Positions 1-10,983 of a stretch of 64,000 nt of DNA are shown here, piece after piece. A model generated the notes under the pieces. That model was not told the origin of the DNA. It worked only from the letters and a program-made list of their open reading frames with translations, and searched no databases. This DNA comes from Robertmurraya sp. FSL R5-0851. Lineage in GTDB: Bacteria > Bacillota > Bacilli > Bacillales > Cytobacillaceae. How positions within the stretch are numbered: the first letter of the stretch is position 1; each line of letters begins with the position of its first letter. The stretch is from assembly GCF_038002965.1 (NCBI RefSeq), contig NZ_JBBOOE010000001.1, positions 4,135,001 through 4,199,000 on the forward strand, written 5' to 3'. A program made the translations under genes and the position numbers.

Positions 1-216
1 GAGAAGTTCTACTTGAACGTCGTAGTATCTTTTTACCAACGTATAAATTCTTCGTGCAATCGCAGCATTTTCCGTTTGGATATCGACCACTAGTTTTCGA
101 TTAGAGAAGGACAATGAGCCATTCATTCGAATCAAAGCGGACAGTTCCGCTTTCCCGCAGCATCCTTTTCCTTCAATATTCGTTAACTCTTTTTTCGTTT
201 CCGAAGCGAATGACAC
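1..216 (-). CDS. whiA: WhiA, N-terminal part (gene runs off the window)
   Basis: Only the first 72 codons are present; the rest lies before position 1. The start is GTG at 216, behind a strong ribosome binding site (TAGGAGGTGA, 221-230) four bases away. The peptide begins [19 protein letters not shown] and continues through [15 protein letters not shown], typical of the N-terminal LAGLIDADG-like domain of WhiA. WhiA is a DNA-binding protein of Gram-positive bacteria linked to cell division and chromosome segregation in Bacillus. It follows glmR and yvcJ in the same direction, as in B. subtilis (yvcJ-yvcK-yvcL), so it is probably cotranscribed with them. The truncation is only the window edge. 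Confidence 0.93.
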   Translation of the reverse strand, partial: MSFASETKKELTNIEGKGCCGKAELSALIRMNGSLSFSNRKLVVDIQTENAAIARRIYTLVKRYYDVQVELL

Positions 217-253
217 ATCTTCACCTCCTACACAAACGGTTGCTTAAGTGTAT

Positions 254-1237
254 CTACGCTTTAGACCGCTTGCGGGTTTCATTTATTAATAGAGAATATA
301 AAATATTTGCTACTTCCCTCGTATCATGGCGGATGACTCCATTTTCAAGGCTCATGATTTCTCCCTCTACCACTTCAAGTCCTAAATCATATAGAGTAGT
401 TAAATCAAAGTGTACAGGTTTTGCTAGCTCTTCGCTATAGCGAGTAAGAACCTCTTCTGGGATATGTTCCCTATTTACTAAAATGATGTTCATAAAATCA
501 CTCTTCATATGGTCGTAAATCGCTTTCACATGGTCGCTCGCGGAATAATCAAGCGTCTCGCCCGCTTGAGTCATTAAGTTGCATATATACACCTTCTTCG
601 CCTTTGCACGGCACACTTCCTCGCCTAGCTTTGGTACAAGAAGATTAGGTAAGATACTAGTATATAAGCTTCCTGGTCCAATTACGATTAAATCCGCTTT
701 TCGAATGGCTTGAAGAGTCTCTGGCAGTGGAGTCGCATCACCAGGTGTTAAAAACACCCGCTTGATCCGTTTTCCGGAGTAAGGAATTTTCGATTCCCCT
801 GAAACGATCGTGCCGTCCTCCATTTCTGCATGCAACACCACACTTTGTGTGGCAGCTGGAAGCACCTTCCCACGCACGTTCAATACCTTACTCATCTCTT
901 GGATGGCATGAGTAAAATTCCCTGTGATGGATGTCATCGCTGCTAAAATCAAATTACCAAGCGAATGACCAGATAATTCATTAGCAGTTGCAAAACGGTG
1001 CTGAAACATTTCCTCAATTAACGGTTCAACATCAGATAATGCCGCTAGCACATTGCGAACATCTCCGGGAGGAGGAATGTCCATTTCATCTCGAAGGCGT
1101 CCAGAGCTACCGCCATCGTCAGCAACCGTAACGATGGCCGTAATATCAACGGGAAACTTCTTTAATCCGCGAAGCAACACCGGTAGCCCTGTTCCGCCCC
1201 CAATAATCACAATTCGAGGCTGTCGAATCTTCGTCAT
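254..1237 (-). CDS. glmR: GlmR/YvcK gluconeogenesis factor (CofD-like fold)
   Basis: A 327-residue protein of the YvcK/CofD family. The N-terminal loop GGGTGLP (residues 13-19), the [10 protein letters not shown] stretch (about 40-49), GHSLGNLIL (about 90) and GPGSLYTSI (about 188) are family signatures for binding UDP-sugars. In B. subtilis the protein is needed for growth on gluconeogenic carbon sources and stimulates GlmS, feeding UDP-GlcNAc into cell-wall synthesis. Its ATG overlaps the TGA of yvcJ (ATGA, 1234-1237), implying translational coupling. It sits between yvcJ and whiA in the conserved order. Length is normal and I see no defect. Confidence 0.95.
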   Translation of the reverse strand: MTKIRQPRIVIIGGGTGLPVLLRGLKKFPVDITAIVTVADDGGSSGRLRDEMDIPPPGDVRNVLAALSDVEPLIEEMFQHRFATANELSGHSLGNLILAAMTSITGNFTHAIQEMSKVLNVRGKVLPAATQSVVLHAEMEDGTIVSGESKIPYSGKRIKRVFLTPGDATPLPETLQAIRKADLIVIGPGSLYTSILPNLLVPKLGEEVCRAKAKKVYICNLMTQAGETLDYSASDHVKAIYDHMKSDFMNIILVNREHIPEEVLTRYSEELAKPVHFDLTTLYDLGLEVVEGEIMSLENGVIRHDTREVANILYSLLINETRKRSKA

Positions 1238-2127
1238 GTAGTTTGTTCCTTTCTCCTTTCGATGTCACGATGAGTGATTCGAGTTTCATAGTCTTTTTCG
1301 AAGTGGTGTGCAATGTATTCAGTCAATGCCACCGAGCGATGCTGCCCACCAGTACATCCAATGGCCACCACAAGTTGCGCTTTCCCCTCACGCTTGTAAT
1401 GAGGAAGCATAAAGGCTAACAACTCTGTTACTTTTTCTAAGAACTTCGTCGTCTCATTCCACTTCAGTACATACTTTGAAACATCCTCATCAAGACCCGT
1501 TTTTGGTCTCATCGATTCAATATAGTGCGGGTTTGGTAAAAAGCGAACATCGAAAACTAAATCTGCGTCAATCGGAATTCCGTACTTAAACCCAAAGCTC
1601 ATCACATTGACCGTAAAGATGGTTTGCTTATTCACTGAAAACTCCGTTAAGATTTTTTCGCGTAATTCTTTTGGTTTCATTTGCGAGCTATTGTAAATGA
1701 GCTGTGCTCTTCCTTTTAGGTCCTCAAGCAACTCTCGCTCCAGCTGTATACCTTCTAATGGAAGTCCGGACGGAGCAAGAGGATGAGTACGTCGAGTTTC
1801 CTTGTAGCGACGAACAAGCGTGGAGTCATCCGCATCTAAGTATAGAATTTGCGGTGTCACCCATGATGTTTCTGCAAGATCATCGAGCGCCTTGAATAGG
1901 TGGTCGAAAAACTCTCTCCCCCTTAAATCCATTACAAGCGCTACCTTATTCATCTTATTTCCAGACTCTTTCATAAGTTCAAGAAATTTTGGCAATAAGG
2001 TTGGTGGCAGGTTATCTACACAGAAAAAACCAAGATCTTCGAAACTTTGAATGGCGACGGTTTTCCCTGCACCCGACATCCCCGTTATAATCACCATTTG
2101 TGTATCTTGTGTCGCTCCAGTACTCAT
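1234..2127 (-). CDS. yvcJ: RapZ/YvcJ-family nucleotide-binding protein
   Basis: A 297-residue P-loop protein. Walker A GMSGAGKT is at residues 16-23, and the C-terminal domain carries the conserved CTGGQHRS segment (near residue 260) typical of RapZ. The Bacillus homologue YvcJ hydrolyses GTP/ATP and affects competence; in enterobacteria RapZ is an RNA adaptor that senses GlcN6P. The adjoining glmR concerns the same amino-sugar branch point. ATG at 2127 follows AAGGAGGA at good spacing, and the stop overlaps the glmR start by four bases. RNA binding in this organism is inferred, not visible. Confidence 0.94.
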   Translation of the reverse strand: MSTGATQDTQMVIITGMSGAGKTVAIQSFEDLGFFCVDNLPPTLLPKFLELMKESGNKMNKVALVMDLRGREFFDHLFKALDDLAETSWVTPQILYLDADDSTLVRRYKETRRTHPLAPSGLPLEGIQLERELLEDLKGRAQLIYNSSQMKPKELREKILTEFSVNKQTIFTVNVMSFGFKYGIPIDADLVFDVRFLPNPHYIESMRPKTGLDEDVSKYVLKWNETTKFLEKVTELLAFMLPHYKREGKAQLVVAIGCTGGQHRSVALTEYIAHHFEKDYETRITHRDIERRKEQTT

Positions 2128-2139
2128 AAAAATTCCTCC

Positions 2140-2598
2140 TTAGCTAGGATCAAGACGATATTGAATTAACTGAAAATCGGTTGTATATGTAAAAGTGCCA
2201 TAGATGATTCCTTGACCGTGGATCATGTAGTCCAATATATGATAATCTCCTTCTGCCATCGGTAAATCTTTAATCTGATGAAAGTCATGCCAAGCAAGCT
2301 TTCCTTCCTCTGACTCATCCAGATTGATTCCATCAGCTTCTGTTCCAAAAAAGGTGAACATCATCCACTCAGAAACGACTTGGTCTCCATCTCTCATGAT
2401 AAATGTAAAAATGCCCTTAATATTGGGGTTTCTCAAGTAAATACCGGTCTCTTCACGGTACTCTCGAATACAGCAGTCTCTCACTGATTCACCAGGCTCC
2501 ATCTTTCCACCGGGAGCCACCCACCAGCCACGTCTAGGCTTTTGGAGCAGCAAGACTTTATTATCCTTTACCAATACACAATTTGTCACTCGTTGCAC
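2140..2598 (-). CDS. yvcI: NUDIX hydrolase, MutT/YvcI type
   Basis: A 152-residue NUDIX protein, probably a nucleoside diphosphate-X or 8-oxo-dGTP hydrolase. The Nudix box is complete: GGKMEPGE, then REYREETGI, matching GX5EX7REUXEEXGU. The start is GTG at 2598, seven bases after AGGTGA; a second GTG four codons in is possible. It is the first gene of the yvcI-yvcJ-glmR-whiA run, 12 bp from yvcJ. Substrate cannot be told from sequence. In B. subtilis cwlO lies just upstream between trxB and yvcI; it is absent here. Confidence 0.9.
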   Translation of the reverse strand: MQRVTNCVLVKDNKVLLLQKPRRGWWVAPGGKMEPGESVRDCCIREYREETGIYLRNPNIKGIFTFIMRDGDQVVSEWMMFTFFGTEADGINLDESEEGKLAWHDFHQIKDLPMAEGDYHILDYMIHGQGIIYGTFTYTTDFQLIQYRLDPS

Positions 2599-2692
2599 GC
2601 TTCAATCACCTCAGGGACTAGAATTAACGACTTTTATTCTTACTATTATACTATTTTTACAATGGGCTCACAATGAATAGGAAATGGACAAA

Positions 2693-2724
2693 TATAAAAA
2701 AAGAGCACAGGACATGTTCCTGTG
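2693..2724 (-). terminator. Rho-independent terminator between trxB and yvcI
   Basis: Read on the minus strand, an 8-bp stem GCACAGGA/TCCTGTGC with a 4-base loop is followed by a run of seven or more T. It is separated from trxB by trxB's own terminator (2866-2893), so it would end a transcript that starts between about 2730 and 2865. Confidence 0.8.
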
Positions 2725-2865
2725 CCAAAGATATATATCTTAAAAGGGGGTCAATTTCAATTCTTATTCTACACGAACAATGTTTCACTACTGTTACAGT
2801 ATAATTAATTGGAGATTACGTTTTGTAAAAAATAGGTGAAGCAATGCACCAAATATTTTATGAAG
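2725..2865 (-). other. Intergenic stretch, possible small RNA
   Basis: No open reading frame of note. The stretch is bounded by two minus-strand terminators: trxB's at 2866-2893 and another at 2693-2724. A TATACT-like -10 lies near 2800 on the minus strand, but I see no convincing -35. In B. subtilis cwlO occupies this interval. A short noncoding transcript or a remnant of a lost gene's 3' end are the two readings; neither is proven. Confidence 0.3.
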
Positions 2866-2895
2866 AAAAAAGCTAACCCCAAAAGGCTAGCTTTT
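2866..2895 (-). terminator. Terminator of trxB
   Basis: Inverted repeat AAAAGCTA/TAGCTTTT directly after the trxB stop, followed on the minus strand by a T run. The A/T symmetry means it could act on both strands. Confidence 0.75.
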
Positions 2896-2901
2896 CCTAT
2901 G

Positions 2902-3855
<954 letters not shown>

Positions 3856-3956
3856 TTATTCACTCCTTTTAAAAAAAGAAAACAATACTTGTATTAGTAT
3901 TTCCTTGTTACTCTTATCCTATAAAACAAAGTGAGTGGAGTCCAAATATATGCTCA

Positions 3957-5438
3957 CTAAATGAGCCCTTTTACAATTTTGACATATTTTTGGAGGGTGG
4001 AGCTGGATAAACTGTACAGCTTTGCCACCTGCTGCTGTGATGTTCGCTCCCCACGTTGCTTTCTCCACATATATTCGGTCGCAGCTGCCAAGGCCTTTGA
4101 GTTGTTTGCTTGCACATTTTCTTTCATAAGTCCTGGCAAAATGGTAAACCATAATAAAAACAAGCTCGACTGTGTCGTTCCAATCGGTTGATGCTGCTTA
4201 TAAAGCTCCATGGCTGTTTCATGTCCAGAACGCATGATAGGTTTTTCACATGCTTCCATGCTTAAAAAATCAACATATTCCTTTTCTATCAAATACTTTG
4301 GCTTCATAGAAGTTAAAAGCTGCTCTTTTTCTGCCGATAAAGAAGCAAGGAATAAACCGAATAAACGCTCTTCAATAAAGCTGCTTTCTAGCTTTTGATG
4401 AATCGCTTTTGGAATATGTTCAAAGCCGGCCGCTTCTGGCTTATTCTTTTCCCATGGCTCATGCCCTTCTTTTTCAGGGCTAAATTCAAGAACTCTTTTC
4501 CATGCTTGCTCAGCCATGGATTGACGTTTCGTATGGTAAGCAGAGTAAGATAACCAGTAATAAAACGGTCCGTCCCCTTCAAAGCCCACTCGTTGCAGCT
4601 TTCTTAGCCAACCGTAAGCTAGCTCATACTCTCCAACAAGAGCAAAGCTTGCACCAAGTTTGAATTGATGTTCGTGCAGCATCGGCTTAATCTTTTTCAA
4701 CACTTCTTTCAAGCTGTTCACTTTCTCTTTATCCTTTAGATAAAAAGCAAATACAAGCTTGTTGCACAGCGCATGCAGGTTGCCTGGATTTTTCGTGAGT
4801 ACATCCTCAAGAATGTCGTCCGCCTTGCTAGTTTCACCTAAATAAAAATAAGCAAGAGCTAGGTTGTTGTAGGCTGACCAGTATTCAGGAAATTCCTCAA
4901 TTACCTCTTCTAAAAGGTCAACCGCTCTTGGAAAATGTCCCGATTCTAATAAACGACGCGCCTCATCCTGTTTTACAATAAGATCGTCCTCTTCGTACAG
5001 ATCCTCCTCAAGCTCCTCCGCCTCAAGAGTTAGCAAGTCGAGTAATTCTTCCGTATCCTCAACAAACTCTCCGTCCTGGTCAAGCTTTAAATACAGCGAC
5101 GCGTGTGTGTATGCATCTTTAAAAAGACCGAGATGTGCGTAGTTGTTAGCCAAGAAATAATGGCACTCGAGCATATGCTCATCCAGCTCTTCTAAAATTT
5201 CGTGCAAATAGCGATTGGACTGTTGATAATCACCAAGCTCCGTACATACAATCGCCAGCTGACAATAAATCATTGGTTCGCCCGGCTCTAATTGAATCGC
5301 GCGCTCCAAATACTTTTTTGATTTATAAAAATCCCTCCGTTGATACGCCTTTAAGCCTTTCGCAAAGTAGTATTCACCAGTTGGATGAAAAGACAATAAT
5401 TTACCTTTAGGTTGATATGCTTTAGAGTCTTTGCTCAT
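3957..5438 (-). CDS. yvcD: TPR-repeat protein YvcD
   Basis: A cytoplasmic protein of 493 residues dominated by tetratricopeptide repeats: TPR-like units around residues 20-150 and 160-290, with an acidic linker rich in EE/ED (about 140-165). I chose ATG at 5438 because the upstream in-frame ATG (5450) overlaps the ribosome binding site GGAGG. The position between trxB and the his operon and the length match B. subtilis YvcD, whose function is not established. TPR domains normally mediate protein-protein contacts; partner unknown. Confidence 0.88.
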   Translation of the reverse strand: MSKDSKAYQPKGKLLSFHPTGEYYFAKGLKAYQRRDFYKSKKYLERAIQLEPGEPMIYCQLAIVCTELGDYQQSNRYLHEILEELDEHMLECHYFLANNYAHLGLFKDAYTHASLYLKLDQDGEFVEDTEELLDLLTLEAEELEEDLYEEDDLIVKQDEARRLLESGHFPRAVDLLEEVIEEFPEYWSAYNNLALAYFYLGETSKADDILEDVLTKNPGNLHALCNKLVFAFYLKDKEKVNSLKEVLKKIKPMLHEHQFKLGASFALVGEYELAYGWLRKLQRVGFEGDGPFYYWLSYSAYHTKRQSMAEQAWKRVLEFSPEKEGHEPWEKNKPEAAGFEHIPKAIHQKLESSFIEERLFGLFLASLSAEKEQLLTSMKPKYLIEKEYVDFLSMEACEKPIMRSGHETAMELYKQHQPIGTTQSSLFLLWFTILPGLMKENVQANNSKALAAATEYMWRKQRGERTSQQQVAKLYSLSSSTLQKYVKIVKGLI

Positions 5439-5588
5439 GAAATCCTCCATTTAACGTGTTTACAAGCACTTCTTAGATGTAATGAAGTAATTTATAAAAA
5501 AATAAGTTTAACCTAATTATTATATCATAAGTCCTAGTTGGCTGAAACCATGAATGTAGAAAGACTATTAGACGAAGCTTGTCTAAAA

Positions 5589-5615
5589 ACAAAAAACCAG
5601 CCCCTCGGCTGGTTA
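5589..5615 (-). terminator. Terminator of the his operon
   Basis: GC-rich stem AACCAGCC/GGCTGGTT with a short loop, starting at the hisI stop codon and followed on the minus strand by TTTTTTGTTTTT. Confidence 0.9.
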
Positions 5616-6254
5616 TTTTGCTGATGATTTTTCATGTCGCTTATTTAATACAGATAAGACATCTCGAGCTGGCAAGCCTTGCTCCACCAACAATACATAT
5701 AAGTGGTACAATAAATCGGCTGCTTCCCACTTTAGCTCCTCAGCATCGCGGTTTTTCGCAGCGATGATGACTTCAGATGCTTCTTCGCCGACCTTTTTCA
5801 AAATCTTATCAACGCCTTTTTCAAACAAGTACGTCGTGTATGCACCTTCTGGACGTTCTTTTTCACGGTTGCGAATCAACTGCTCAAGTTCAAATAAAAT
5901 TTGGTAGTCTGCTAGGCTTTCCGCTCCAGACGCTGCCTCTTCACCTGTGAACACACTCTCTGTAAAACAGCTGGTTGTTCCGTTGTGGCAAGCAGGACCA
6001 GCTGGTTCTACTAGTACAACCACTGCATCTTGGTCACAATCGAACTTCATATCAACGATTTTCTGTGTATTCCCGCTTGTTGCCCCTTTATGCCAAAGCT
6101 CCTGACGTGATCGGCTGTAAAACCATGTTTCACGCGTTTCTATCGATTTATTTAAAGACTCTTTGTTCATATACGCAAGGGTTAATACTTCCTTCGTCAC
6201 CGCATCCTGAACGATTGCCGGCAGCAAGCCGTTTTCATCAAACTTTACATTCAT
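5613..6254 (-). CDS. hisI: Bifunctional phosphoribosyl-AMP cyclohydrolase / phosphoribosyl-ATP pyrophosphatase
   Basis: A HisIE fusion of 213 residues catalysing steps 2 and 3 of histidine synthesis. The N-terminal HisI domain (about 1-105) has [18 protein letters not shown] and the metal-site segment FDCDQDA, with the zinc cysteines in [10 protein letters not shown]. The C-terminal HisE domain (about 115-205) has the helical MazG-like segments [18 protein letters not shown] and [10 protein letters not shown]. It is the last gene of the operon; its ATG overlaps the hisF stop (ATGA) and a terminator begins at its own stop. Confidence 0.97.
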   Translation of the reverse strand: MNVKFDENGLLPAIVQDAVTKEVLTLAYMNKESLNKSIETRETWFYSRSRQELWHKGATSGNTQKIVDMKFDCDQDAVVVLVEPAGPACHNGTTSCFTESVFTGEEAASGAESLADYQILFELEQLIRNREKERPEGAYTTYLFEKGVDKILKKVGEEASEVIIAAKNRDAEELKWEAADLLYHLYVLLVEQGLPARDVLSVLNKRHEKSSAK

Positions 6255-7009
6255 CGTACGTTCACCCCTTTTTCTTTTAGAAATGATTTCACTTCTTCAA
6301 CTGATGTTTCCTTGTAGTGGAAAATTGATGCCGCTAGCGCTGCATCTGCCTTTGCTTCTAAAAAGGCTTCCGCAAAATGCGCAGAGTTTCCTGCTCCCCC
6401 GGAGGCGATGACTGGAACAGAAACCGTTTCGCTCACCGCACGAGTTAAGGCCACATCAAAGCCCTTCTTTTCTCCGTCACTATCCATACTTGTTAATAGG
6501 ATCTCTCCTGCCCCACGACGAACCGCTTCTTTTGCCCATTCTATGACTTCATACTCGGTAGCTTTTCGCCCACCATGTGTAAAAACACGCCAAGAACCAA
6601 GCTCTTTATCGAATTTCGCATCAATAGCAACGACGATACACTGTGTTCCGAAGAAGTTCGCTCCTTCGGTTATAAGCTCAGGATTTAGCACAGCAGCCGT
6701 ATTCAATGACACCTTATCAGCACCAGCACGTAAAATGCGCTTCATATCTTCTAGGGAATTAATCCCCCCACCTACAGTAAACGGAATTGCTAGCTCGGAA
6801 GCAACCGATTTAACCACATCCACCATCGTTCCGCGACCTTCATGCGAAGCAGAAATATCTAAAAAGACTAACTCATCTGCTCCTTGCTCATCGTAAAAAC
6901 GAGCCAGTTCCACGGGGTCTCCTGCATCGCGTAGCTGTACGAACTGAATTCCTTTTACCACACGACCGTCCTTCACATCCAGGCAGGGAATAATACGCTT
7001 TGTTAGCAT
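6251..7009 (-). CDS. hisF: Imidazole glycerol phosphate synthase cyclase subunit
   Basis: A (beta/alpha)8 barrel of 252 residues that, with HisH, converts PRFAR and glutamine-derived ammonia to IGP and AICAR. Catalytic Asp11 lies in [14 protein letters not shown] and the second catalytic Asp in VVAIDAKFD (about 130). Phosphate-binding loops GGGI and ASGGAG are visible. It overlaps hisI by four bases and is separated from hisA by one base, so is tightly coupled. Confidence 0.97.
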   Translation of the reverse strand: MLTKRIIPCLDVKDGRVVKGIQFVQLRDAGDPVELARFYDEQGADELVFLDISASHEGRGTMVDVVKSVASELAIPFTVGGGINSLEDMKRILRAGADKVSLNTAAVLNPELITEGANFFGTQCIVVAIDAKFDKELGSWRVFTHGGRKATEYEVIEWAKEAVRRGAGEILLTSMDSDGEKKGFDVALTRAVSETVSVPVIASGGAGNSAHFAEAFLEAKADAALAASIFHYKETSVEEVKSFLKEKGVNVR

Positions 7010-7010
7010 G

Positions 7011-7739
7011 TTACTTCACCTCTTTCAATGCTTCAGGAACAGAGAATCGACCTTCATAAATCGCTTTTCCCACAATCGCACCGCTCACACCTTTACCTAC
7101 AAGCTCCTTCAATGCTCGCAGATCAGCAAGTTCACTTACCCCGCCAGAGGCGATGACGCTTTTTCCTGTTTCAACCGCCAGCTTTTCTACCGCCAATAAG
7201 TTCGGACCAGAAAGCATCCCATCTGTTGCGATATCTGTAAAAATAAATGTCTCTGCACCGGCTTCAGCTAGACGCTTACCAAGCTCAACCGCTGTGACAG
7301 AAGAAGTATCGAGCCAACCATGCGTTGCCACATAGCCATCCTTCGCATCGAGCCCGATCGCGATCTTTTCTCCGTACTTTTGAATCATTTCAATAGCAAA
7401 CTCTGGGTTTGATACGGCCACACTCCCGATAATGACACGTGATACGCCATTGTTTAGGTAATGAAGAATATCTTCCTCCGTACGAATCCCACCACCAATT
7501 TGTACTTTCGCATCAAGCTTTTGGGCAGCCTCGATCACAAAACGATCGTTCACACGCTTGCCATCCTTTGCTCCGTCAAGGTCGACCATATGTATCCACT
7601 CGGCTCCTGCATCGGCAAAGCTTTTCGCCATATCAAATGGAGAATCTCCATACACGGTTTCTTGATTATAATCTCCTTGTAAAAGGCGGACGCATTTGCC
7701 CCCGCGCATATCAATTGCTGGATAAATAGTAAAGCTCAT
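7011..7739 (-). CDS. hisA: ProFAR isomerase
   Basis: A 242-residue (beta/alpha)8 barrel that opens the ribose ring of ProFAR to give PRFAR. Catalytic Asp10 is in [14 protein letters not shown]; the second is in IGLDAKDG (about 130). Phosphate loops GGGIR and ASGGVS mark the half-barrel duplication shared with HisF. The ATG overlaps the end of hisH by four bases. Confidence 0.97.
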   Translation of the reverse strand: MSFTIYPAIDMRGGKCVRLLQGDYNQETVYGDSPFDMAKSFADAGAEWIHMVDLDGAKDGKRVNDRFVIEAAQKLDAKVQIGGGIRTEEDILHYLNNGVSRVIIGSVAVSNPEFAIEMIQKYGEKIAIGLDAKDGYVATHGWLDTSSVTAVELGKRLAEAGAETFIFTDIATDGMLSGPNLLAVEKLAVETGKSVIASGGVSELADLRALKELVGKGVSGAIVGKAIYEGRFSVPEALKEVK

Positions 7740-8371
7740 CGTGCCACCCTTTCTTTCGTTAGCTCAGTAAAATTACGCAATAGCTCCATGCCTAGCTTGC
7801 TGCTTTTTTCCGGATGAAATTGCATACCGAATACATTTCCTCGACCTACTACAGCAGGTACTTCCACGTCATAATCGCAGCTAGCGATGACAACCTCATG
7901 ATCCGGTGTATTTACGTAATACGAGTGAACAAAATACACAAAGTCTTCATGAATATTTTCTAAAATCGGCGAGGTACAGAAGAAGTGAATATTGTTCCAG
8001 CCCATATGCGGAACCTTGTACGCCTCTCCTTCAGGAGTTTCTCCGGGAAAACGAATCACGTTTCCTGGTAGTAACGCTAACCCCTTTGTTAAGCCGTTCT
8101 CTTCGCTTTCTTCAAATAACAGCTGCATACCAAGGCAAATACCTAGCAATGGCTTTCCAGTTTTCACATATTCCTTGATCATCGTAGTCAGGCCTGATTC
8201 GTTCAGCTTTTCCATAGCATCTTTAAACGATCCAACCCCTGGTAAGATTAAGCTATCAGCTTGTAGCAGTTCGCTAGCATCCTCTGAAATGAAGTAAGGA
8301 GCTTCGAGCCGTTCGAGGGCCTTCGAAACGCTGAACAAATTCCCCATGCCGTAATCAATAATTCCGATCAT
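7736..8371 (-). CDS. hisH: Imidazole glycerol phosphate synthase glutaminase subunit
   Basis: A class I glutamine amidotransferase of 211 residues supplying ammonia to HisF. Nucleophile Cys79 lies in [10 protein letters not shown]; the His and Glu partners are in QFHPEKSS near the C-terminus. The oxyanion segment PGVGSF is at about 44-49. The start abuts the hisB stop (TAAATG). Confidence 0.97.
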   Translation of the reverse strand: MIGIIDYGMGNLFSVSKALERLEAPYFISEDASELLQADSLILPGVGSFKDAMEKLNESGLTTMIKEYVKTGKPLLGICLGMQLLFEESEENGLTKGLALLPGNVIRFPGETPEGEAYKVPHMGWNNIHFFCTSPILENIHEDFVYFVHSYYVNTPDHEVVIASCDYDVEVPAVVGRGNVFGMQFHPEKSSKLGMELLRNFTELTKERVAR

Positions 8372-8959
8372 TTACAACATCCCTTTCGTTGATGGAACGC
8401 CCTTTATTCTTGGGTCAATCGTGGTTGCTTCATCCAATGCTCTAGCTAACGCTTTAAAAATTGCTTCAATGATATGGTGTGTATTTTGACCATAGTGAAC
8501 AATCACATGGAGGTTCATTCGTGCTTCAAGGGCAAGCTTCCAAAGAAATTCATGAACTAACTCGGTGTCAAAGGTTCCAACCTTTTGACTTGGGAAGTGT
8601 GCGCGCATTTCTAAATGCGGACGATTGCTTAAGTCAACGACGACTTGTGCAAGTGTCTCATCCATTGGTACAAAAGCATTTCCGTAGCGCTTGATTCCTT
8701 TTTTATCGCCTAACGCTTCACGAAGGACTTGTCCTAAGCAGATACCAATATCCTCTGTTGTGTGGTGATCGTCCACCTCTGTGTCACCCTTGGCGTTGAT
8801 GGTTAAGTCAAATTGACCGTGCTTGGTGAAGAGATCAAGCATATGTGTCATAAAAGGAACGCCCGTCTCTAGTTCTGATTTACCTTCCCCATCAATCGTT
8901 AAAGCAAGTTCTATATTTGTTTCACCTGTTTTTCTTGTTATACTTGCTGACCTTGTCAT
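8372..8959 (-). CDS. hisB: Imidazoleglycerol-phosphate dehydratase
   Basis: A monofunctional HisB of 195 residues, lacking the phosphatase domain of the enterobacterial fusion. Metal-binding repeats DDHHTTEDIG (about 62-71) and NTHHIIEAIFKALARAL (about 160) bind the di-manganese centre. It dehydrates IGP to imidazole-acetol phosphate. Unlike the rest of the operon it is separated from hisD by 111 bp that contain a palindromic repeat. Confidence 0.96.
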   Translation of the reverse strand: MTRSASITRKTGETNIELALTIDGEGKSELETGVPFMTHMLDLFTKHGQFDLTINAKGDTEVDDHHTTEDIGICLGQVLREALGDKKGIKRYGNAFVPMDETLAQVVVDLSNRPHLEMRAHFPSQKVGTFDTELVHEFLWKLALEARMNLHVIVHYGQNTHHIIEAIFKALARALDEATTIDPRIKGVPSTKGML

Positions 8960-8992
8960 CCCGAATCCTCCTGTTCAAAAAAGTGTTGGTCA

Positions 8993-9063
8993 AGGGGTCG
9001 TTTCACCCTCCGTGCGCTGGTGTTGCTACGCAACAAAGGCTTCTTCGGGTGGAAACGCCCCCT
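8993..9063. repeat. 71-bp imperfect palindromic element, copy A
   Basis: Lies between hisD and hisB inside the his operon. Outer arms AGGGGTCGTTTCACCC and GGGTGGAAACGCCCCCT are complementary apart from small bulges. The centre holds TGTTGCTACGCAACA, itself a hairpin, followed by AAGGCT. The same core occurs in copies B (14544-14615, opposite orientation) and C (12285-12355, same orientation). It would be transcribed as a long hairpin in his mRNA. Confidence 0.85.
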
Positions 9064-9070
9064 ATTCCAT

Positions 9071-10336
9071 TTATTTAAATCGTGATTCCACCGCTCTTGC
9101 GTGAGCTTCTAGGCCTTCGAGTCTTGCGAAGGCGGCGATTTTCTCGACGTTTTGTTGTAAGGCTTTTTCACTGTAAGAGATAATGCTTGATTTCTTTTGG
9201 AAATCGTCTACGTTTAATGGGCTTGAGAAACGGGCGGTTCCGTTAGTTGGCAGCACATGGTTGGGGCCTGCGAAATAGTCTCCGACTGGTTCGGAACTGT
9301 ATCGACCGATAAAAATGGCACCCGCATGTTTGATTTGCCCTAAAAGCTCCATTGGATTAGCCGTCATTACTTCTAAATGCTCTGGCGCCAATGTGTTAAT
9401 CGTCGCAATCGCTTCTTCTAATGTGTCCGCCACATAAATCGCTCCATATTCAGCGATCGATTGTTCGGCAATGGCTTTACGAGGAAGTGTTTCGAGCTGA
9501 CGAACAACCTCTTTAGAAACCTGTTCCGCTAACTCTTGCGATGTGGTAACAAGCACACAACATGCTCTTTCATCATGCTCAGCCTGAGAAAGTAGATCTG
9601 CAGCCACTTCGCTTGCTCGAGCTGTGTTATCTGCTAAAACAGCAATTTCACTAGGACCTGCAATCATATCAATGGCCACGTCACCGAAAACTTCACGCTT
9701 GGCTAGGGCCACATAGATGTTACCTGGTCCGACGATTTTATCAACAGGCTGAATCGCTTCTGTTCCATAAGCAAGAGCGGCAACTGCTTGTGCTCCCCCT
9801 ACCTTAAAAATCTCCTTCACACCAGCTTCTTGAGCCGCAACAACGACGGCTGCCGGTAACTTTCCATTAGCACCTGGAGGAGACACCATGACGATGCGTT
9901 CAACCCCAGCCACTTTTGCTGGCATCACATTCATAAGAACAGACGATGGGTACGCCGCAGTTCCACCTGGCACATACACCCCAACAGAATCAAGTGGAGT
10001 GACCTTTTGACCAAGAATCGTTCCGTTCGCTTCAGTCGTGAGCCATGAATTGCGAACCTGCTTTTCGTGAAACGAGCGAATATTTTCAGCTGCTTCCTTA
10101 ATAATCGCCACATACTCCGCACCTGTTTCCTCGTATGCTTCACGAATTTCTTCTTCAGAAACCTGCATCGATGTTAACGTGGCACGATCAAATTTTTCTG
10201 TATAGGAAAATAGAGCCGTATCTCCATTTTTTCGTACATCTTCAATAATTGCCTTTACCGTTTGGCGTTGCTCCTCGGTTCCTGCATCCACCGAACGCTT
10301 AATGCTAACTGCCTCACTCACCTTTAGAATTCTCAT
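9071..10336 (-). CDS. hisD: Histidinol dehydrogenase
   Basis: A zinc-dependent, NAD-linked enzyme of 421 residues performing the last two oxidations from histidinol to histidine. Visible signatures are [30 protein letters not shown] and [11 protein letters not shown] (zinc/base region), with the C-terminal [23 protein letters not shown] at 10336 follows AAGGAG and the gene begins 6 bp after hisG. Confidence 0.97.
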   Translation of the reverse strand: MRILKVSEAVSIKRSVDAGTEEQRQTVKAIIEDVRKNGDTALFSYTEKFDRATLTSMQVSEEEIREAYEETGAEYVAIIKEAAENIRSFHEKQVRNSWLTTEANGTILGQKVTPLDSVGVYVPGGTAAYPSSVLMNVMPAKVAGVERIVMVSPPGANGKLPAAVVVAAQEAGVKEIFKVGGAQAVAALAYGTEAIQPVDKIVGPGNIYVALAKREVFGDVAIDMIAGPSEIAVLADNTARASEVAADLLSQAEHDERACCVLVTTSQELAEQVSKEVVRQLETLPRKAIAEQSIAEYGAIYVADTLEEAIATINTLAPEHLEVMTANPMELLGQIKHAGAIFIGRYSSEPVGDYFAGPNHVLPTNGTARFSSPLNVDDFQKKSSIISYSEKALQQNVEKIAAFARLEGLEAHARAVESRFK

Positions 10337-10342
10337 CCTATT

Positions 10343-10981
10343 TTAGCTCCTTACTCCGTGAATCACGTCTGTTAACTTATCAACGATCTCACTAATTCGC
10401 TCATCCTTTGTTCGGTAGCTGACCGGATTTACGATCAGACGAGAGGTAATATCGGCAATGCGCTCATATTCTACTAGTCCATTTTCAACTAGTGTTTTTC
10501 CTGTAGACACGATATCTACGATGCGATCAGATAATCCGATGATCGGTGCCAGTTCGATCGAACCATTCAGCTTGATGATCTCCACCTGTTCTCCTTGTTC
10601 ACGGAAGTAGGCAGCAGCCACATTCGGATACTTGCTAGCCACCTTTGGAGCCACATCGTTCATTTTTGTATTTGGCAAACCTGCAACCGCCAAGTAGCAG
10701 GCACTAATTTTCAAATCTAATAGTTCATACACATCACGCTCTTCTTCAAGCATAACATCTTTCCCTGCAATTCCTAAATCAGCCACGCCGTGTTCTACAT
10801 AAGTAGGGACGTCCATCGGCTTCGCTAAAATAAAGCGAAATTGCTCTTGTTCCACATCGATAATGAGCTTGCGAGAGTCTTCAAACTCTGGTGGAAGATT
10901 GAAGCCCGCTTGACGGAGAAGCTCGACTGCTTCGTCAAAAATTCGCCCCTTCGGCATTGCAATTGTTAGCATTTCCTTCAC
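10343..10981 (-). CDS. hisG: ATP phosphoribosyltransferase, short form
   Basis: Catalyses the first committed step, ATP + PRPP to phosphoribosyl-ATP. I take GTG at 10981 as start (nine bases after AGGGGG), giving 212 residues; a longer frame runs back into hisZ and is not conserved. The sequence [28 protein letters not shown] and the PRPP loop DIVSTGKTL are typical. The short form lacks the regulatory ACT domain, so it needs HisZ, encoded directly upstream. Confidence 0.95.
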   Translation of the reverse strand: MKEMLTIAMPKGRIFDEAVELLRQAGFNLPPEFEDSRKLIIDVEQEQFRFILAKPMDVPTYVEHGVADLGIAGKDVMLEEERDVYELLDLKISACYLAVAGLPNTKMNDVAPKVASKYPNVAAAYFREQGEQVEIIKLNGSIELAPIIGLSDRIVDIVSTGKTLVENGLVEYERIADITSRLIVNPVSYRTKDERISEIVDKLTDVIHGVRS

Positions 10982-10983
10982 TG

